Shown here one piece after another: positions 60,356 through 64,000 of a stretch of 64,000 nt of DNA. Position 1 is the stretch's first letter; each line of letters starts with the position of its first letter. The notes beneath the pieces are model-generated. The model was not told the DNA's origin. It searched no databases and saw only the letters and a program-made list of their open reading frames with translations. Position numbers and translations under genes: made by a program. The stretch is from an uncultured Prevotella sp. (GTDB lineage: Bacteria > Bacteroidota > Bacteroidia > Bacteroidales > Bacteroidaceae), in assembly GCA_900548585.1 (NCBI GenBank), contig URLI01000001.1:1-64000 (forward strand), given 5' to 3'.

Positions 60356-61625
60356 CCTCCGATTGCGCCAATTTCCTGTTCAGGCCAGACAGCACATACA
60401 CCGCGAAGACCATTATCAGCATCAGCGTGTAGTGCCAGAAGGCGTATTTGTAATAGAATATGCCGAAGACGGGGACCACGGCAGACGTGAAAATGGCAAG
60501 TATCTCGCCAATGTCGAACTCCTCGCGGTGCTTCCTCTTCACTATGAGCATGTTCATGATGAAAAAGAACAGCACCCACGCCGTCATTCCCAATGGGGAA
60601 AGGTCGAGCATGACATCGCCAACGTATGCCGCGAACACGCTGATGAAGAAGCCCTGATGGCCCGAACGCTCGGCGCGCCGGTCTTTGTTTGAGTCAACCT
60701 TGTTGATAAAATGGTTCAACAGCGGGAACTCCCGCTCCGAGCATATCTCGTCGTATTTCGCATTCTCCCAGAAAAAACAGAAGTTGAGATAGTTCTGGCC
60801 CGCATACTGGATTGCCCCTCCCTGCGCGCCTTCGTCGGTGTCGCCGAAGCGTGCGGCAGACACCGCGACTATGTATGCTGCCACTACCAGCATCATCGGC
60901 GTGCCGAAGATAAGCAACTTGCGCTTGAATTTCCGGCTGAGGTTCTTCCAGAACAATATCAGGCAAAACGAGAACATCAGTGCATAGAGTATGAACTCAG
61001 TCCTGTCGGCGGCCTGCAACGCCGAGATGGGAGTGGCCAGCGACGCGAAGAACAGCAGCGCGAGGAACCACCATCTTTTATTAGTGAAGCACGAGTAATA
61101 GAAGAACAGGGGCAGTGCCATCAGCGTTGACAATTTGAGGTAATAGAAATATCCGAGTATTGCGGGAAGTGTCAGCACCTTTGCCTCTGCCGGGGTCTCT
61201 ATGCCTTCATAGTGAGCGCGCCTCACAGTCTCGAGGTCTCCGCCCAGTATCTCCGCCGTCGAGTCTGCCACGAGCCAGAAATTGAGTATCGCCACGCCTA
61301 TGAGTATGATGCTGATTGCCATGACGAGATGCGGCGTGCCGTTTGAAACGTTCTTGATCTCCTTGCTGTAAATCATGGAGAAGGGGATTATCCCCAGGGC
61401 AATGGTGACACAGAAAATGATTGTGGGCAGGGCGTTCAACTCAATGTCGTATTTGTCGAACAGTATTCCTCCAGCGTCAATGAGATCGAACTGCACAATA
61501 ACTATGCTGAGGAAAGTGGTGAAGGCATAAAGTCCGGACATATAGGTGCAGACATCCAGTCCGTGACCCTTTTTCCACCAGTATATCGTCAGCAGCAGGA
61601 AGAATATGAATGGTATGAATATCAT
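60327..61625 (-). CDS. Wzy-like O-antigen/capsule polymerase
   Basis: This 432-residue membrane protein has about eleven hydrophobic helices and a large extracytoplasmic loop (about residues 270-345, with DRTE and GQNYLNFCFFWENA). This is the usual topology of Wzy repeat-unit polymerases, which are poorly conserved in sequence. The start MIFIPFIFFLLL at 61625 is chosen because the longer reading upstream is an out-of-family frame overlapping the flippase gene. Confidence 0.8.
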   Translation of the reverse strand: MIFIPFIFFLLLTIYWWKKGHGLDVCTYMSGLYAFTTFLSIVIVQFDLIDAGGILFDKYDIELNALPTIIFCVTIALGIIPFSMIYSKEIKNVSNGTPHLVMAISIILIGVAILNFWLVADSTAEILGGDLETVRRAHYEGIETPAEAKVLTLPAILGYFYYLKLSTLMALPLFFYYSCFTNKRWWFLALLFFASLATPISALQAADRTEFILYALMFSFCLILFWKNLSRKFKRKLLIFGTPMMLVVAAYIVAVSAARFGDTDEGAQGGAIQYAGQNYLNFCFFWENAKYDEICSEREFPLLNHFINKVDSNKDRRAERSGHQGFFISVFAAYVGDVMLDLSPLGMTAWVLFFFIMNMLIVKRKHREEFDIGEILAIFTSAVVPVFGIFYYKYAFWHYTLMLIMVFAVYVLSGLNRKLAQSEDDGHEPEEP

Positions 61626-61633
61626 GGGAGCGC

Positions 61634-62965
61634 TTATTTTGATTTTAGTAGATAAACGAGGTCTTTCCACCCGCCACAGAACACGCGCGTCTGCCTGACG
61701 AAGATGTGCCGGTATGCGGGAATGAATGCATCCGAGAGATAACCGGCAGTGAGGTTGCTCATTATGGCAATGAAGGCTGCCGCGATGATGCCGTAGCGCG
61801 GGAGCAGAAAGTAATTGAGGGACACGCAGACTATGCAGCCGGTGATGTCGCGCAATATCGCCCATTTCTGTATTCCCTCGATTATCAGCATCTTGCCTGC
61901 GGAACTGGACAGCGCCACGGTGACACTCTTGAACGCAAGGACGGCAAGCACAATGCCCGCGCCGACATACTGGCGGCCAAACAGCAGCAGGAGAATCCAC
62001 TTGGAAAGAAGCGAGACGACCAATGCCACGAGGAACGTTGACCAGAACGAGATGTTTATGAACCGCTGTGCCTTCTGGCGGTATTCGTCGTCCGACTTCT
62101 CCCTTGCGGACACGAGCACCGGGGTGAGCGTGTCGCTGAGAATGAAAGGTATGTAGATTATTATGTCAACAATGCGCACCGCAACCGAGAACATGCCAAC
62201 CGCATTGTTGTCAAGCATCTGACCTATCATCACCTGGTCGATGCGCTGGTATATTATCACGGCGGCGCTGGTGAACATGAGGGGGAATGACTCGCGGAGC
62301 AGGAACGCCGCTGTTTTCCTGTCGAACGACCATGCCGTCAGTCTGCCGGCTTTCTTCTTGTATGACACCACATATCCTCCGGCTACGAGCACGGTGTCGA
62401 AGGTGGTGGCGGCGATGAACCAGACGAGGCCGGCGCCGGAAATGACGAGCGCGACCTTTATGAGCGCGCCGACGATGACCCTCGCGATCTCCGACTTCAC
62501 CACATATTCATTATCGACAATAGCCATGAAATAGTTCCGGATAACGTTGAAACTGTTTGCTATCATCGATATGGCATAGAGGGCAACCATGCTGGTGGTG
62601 AAGCGGTCGGCCTCGAGTAAAAGCGACGTTGCGACACAGAGTATCAGGACGACGATGCCGAGCGAGAGTTTCAGACCGAACGCAGTGCCTATGTATTTGT
62701 TGTATTCCTGCTTGCTGCGCGCCTCCTCGCGTATCTCGATGCTGTCGAGACCGAAACTCGCCAGTATCTGGAAAAGCATGACATAACTGATGACGTAGTT
62801 CATGAGCCCGAACTGCTCAGGGCCCAAGTACCTCGTAACCAAGATGCCCACGAACAAAGACCCCAACAGATTGACTATTTTCCCGTTCAATGACCAGAAA
62901 AGGTTGGAGTATATTTTCTGCTTATAGGATGAACTTACATATTTCTTCAGTAATCTTTTCAACAT
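61634..62965 (-). CDS. Wzx-type oligosaccharide flippase
   Basis: This 443-residue MOP-superfamily membrane protein has about twelve to fourteen helices and the N-terminal GKIVNLLGSLFVGILVTRYLGPEQFG, typical of polysaccharide flippases. It moves lipid-linked repeat units across the inner membrane for Wzy. The ATG at 62965 avoids overlap with the Wzz gene end at 62998. It lies 8 bases before the polymerase start. Confidence 0.94.
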   Translation of the reverse strand: MLKRLLKKYVSSSYKQKIYSNLFWSLNGKIVNLLGSLFVGILVTRYLGPEQFGLMNYVISYVMLFQILASFGLDSIEIREEARSKQEYNKYIGTAFGLKLSLGIVVLILCVATSLLLEADRFTTSMVALYAISMIANSFNVIRNYFMAIVDNEYVVKSEIARVIVGALIKVALVISGAGLVWFIAATTFDTVLVAGGYVVSYKKKAGRLTAWSFDRKTAAFLLRESFPLMFTSAAVIIYQRIDQVMIGQMLDNNAVGMFSVAVRIVDIIIYIPFILSDTLTPVLVSAREKSDDEYRQKAQRFINISFWSTFLVALVVSLLSKWILLLLFGRQYVGAGIVLAVLAFKSVTVALSSSAGKMLIIEGIQKWAILRDITGCIVCVSLNYFLLPRYGIIAAAFIAIMSNLTAGYLSDAFIPAYRHIFVRQTRVFCGGWKDLVYLLKSK

Positions 62966-62997
62966 GGACTGATGATTGCGAAAACGGCGGCGGCGTT

Positions 62998-64000
62998 TCA
63001 ACTCCTGAACTGAGCGACGACGTCGTCCTTAATACAATACAACACGATTATGATGAACGTGAACAACACCATTCCCAGCACGAAAGCCATGCGCTTGGGG
63101 CCGGAGGCCTTGTATGGCACGGCGGCGCCCTGGATTGTCGTGAATGCCGGGGTGCGCTCCTGAAGTTTCGCGACGGCGGCCTGATACTGTGTGTTCATCG
63201 CCGTGTAAGTGTTGAATTTCAACTGCATGTCGTTCTCCAGGTCGTTCTGCTTTGCCCTGAAACTGGTCAGCACGACGTCTGTGTTGGCATCGGCATAGTC
63301 TCCGTATAGCTGTCGGGCCTTCTCGTATCTGGCCTTTGCCTCGGCGGAAAGTTTCTTGTAGTGCTCAACGTCTATGCGCGCCTTGCTCGTGCGGTATTCC
63401 GTGATGCAGGCCTGGAGTTGCGAGCGCACGGAGTCTGCAAGTGTCTTGCATATCAGCGGGTCCTGTGCCATTGTCGATATCGTGATGACACCTGTCTTCT
63501 TGTCGACGGAGATGGTTATGTCATTCCTTATCTTGCTTATGATGTCCTCGTCCTTGCGCGACAGGTGGTATGGGTCTTTTTTGCCGCCCTTGACATTCTT
63601 TGCCGGGTCATCGCTTTTGAACAACGACTTGAGGAATTTGAACATTCCCGCCCACCAGGCGTGCTTCTGATTGCTTTTCAGGTAATCATAGTAGGTTGTG
63701 CTTATTTCCCCGTCGCTGCTGACAACCTTTATTTTGAACATGTCGAAAACGAACTTGTTGTCCTGTATGAGTTCCGGGTACAACAAGGGCGTGATGGCAT
63801 CGTTGCTTTCCATGTTGCCGATGTTTATGCCCAGGGATGAGGCTATGGAACTGAGCGAGCCACCGGTCATGGGGTTTGCAATCTCCGGCGCCATCTTCGT
63901 CTGCGTGCTGTATGTCCTCGGTATGCACAGGATATACGCCGCAGACAGTACGAACACTATGGGCAACGTTATGTAGAACAGCCTTCTTCTCTGCCATACC
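62998..64000 (-). CDS. Wzz-type chain-length determinant protein, 5' end outside window
   Basis: The partial gene runs off the right edge; the frame is open through 64000 (VWQRRRLFYITLPIVFVLSAAYIL). It shows an N-terminal membrane helix and a periplasmic domain with a long coiled coil (about 180-290, HYKKLSAEAKARYEKARQLY). A C-terminal Pro/Gly-rich helix follows (KASGPKRMAFVLGMVLFTFIIIVL). This is the Wzz/PCP layout. It sets polymer length together with Wzy. No tyrosine kinase domain is present in the visible part. Confidence 0.9.
   Translation of the reverse strand, partial: VWQRRRLFYITLPIVFVLSAAYILCIPRTYSTQTKMAPEIANPMTGGSLSSIASSLGINIGNMESNDAITPLLYPELIQDNKFVFDMFKIKVVSSDGEISTTYYDYLKSNQKHAWWAGMFKFLKSLFKSDDPAKNVKGGKKDPYHLSRKDEDIISKIRNDITISVDKKTGVITISTMAQDPLICKTLADSVRSQLQACITEYRTSKARIDVEHYKKLSAEAKARYEKARQLYGDYADANTDVVLTSFRAKQNDLENDMQLKFNTYTAMNTQYQAAVAKLQERTPAFTTIQGAAVPYKASGPKRMAFVLGMVLFTFIIIVLYCIKDDVVAQFRS

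Overview
The window looks like chromosomal DNA of a member of the Bacteroidales, most likely Prevotellaceae. Four observations support this. Start sites are preceded by the Bacteroidetes -7 element TAnnTTTG, often with TTTG about 19-20 bp further upstream. Shine-Dalgarno sequences are rare. Several secreted proteins end in type IX secretion-like tails. Gene content fits the group (DUF2023-flavodoxin pair, C10 peptidase, YARHG protein, GT-DUF4922-SpoIID fusion). The species assignment is inference; no rRNA, tRNA or CRISPR array was seen.

Layout. 1-3.5 kb: vitamin B6 synthesis (pdxS, pdxT) with an upstream gene fusing a degenerate ThiD/pyridoxal-kinase-like domain to an AraC DNA-binding domain, then small hypothetical genes. 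3.7-9.2 kb: TPR protein, secreted C10 cysteine protease, DAHP synthase-chorismate mutase fusion and a secreted endonuclease/phosphatase-fold protein. 9.3-12.5 kb: a WecB-like protein lacking key catalytic residues, SPFH and NfeD membrane proteins, and a small HExxH protein. 12.7-18.7 kb: repeat-containing secreted proteins, DUF2023 plus flavodoxin, and a secreted subtilase. 18.8-26.6 kb: slyD, aroC, a probable orphan small RNA, pyrK-pyrD, an XRE regulator followed by a 0.78 kb AT-rich non-coding region, holA, a lone HsdR-N-type nuclease, a 59-residue ORF and a BASS-type transporter. 27.1-32.6 kb: a visibly AT-richer, probably acquired arsenic island (arsR-E-F-G-D-A-C-acr3), whose arsA carries an in-frame stop. 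33-43 kb: zinc-ribbon/coiled-coil protein, Nif3-like protein, a low-complexity secreted protein, phosphatase, dnaX, M15 peptidase, YARHG protein, an AbiE-type toxin-antitoxin pair and the agmatine-to-putrescine genes aguA-aguB. 44-64 kb: AmpG-like transporter and a surface polysaccharide locus on the minus strand (chain-length protein, flippase, polymerase, glycosyltransferases, WbsX, initiating sugar transferase, CapD, and an unusual aldolase / PLP decarboxylase / aminotransferase set).

The most striking unexplained structure is a family of four short tandem arrays (13.1, 26.7, 44.0 and 58.1 kb). All have an exact 22-bp period and a CGCCG/CGGCG core flanked by AAA and TTT, and all lie just beyond the 3' ends of genes. 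The second is the ThiD-like-AraC fusion, whose kinase domain has lost its GTGC anion-hole motif and whose promoter shares a sequence block with the pdxS promoter. This suggests a vitamin-sensing regulator derived from a kinase.
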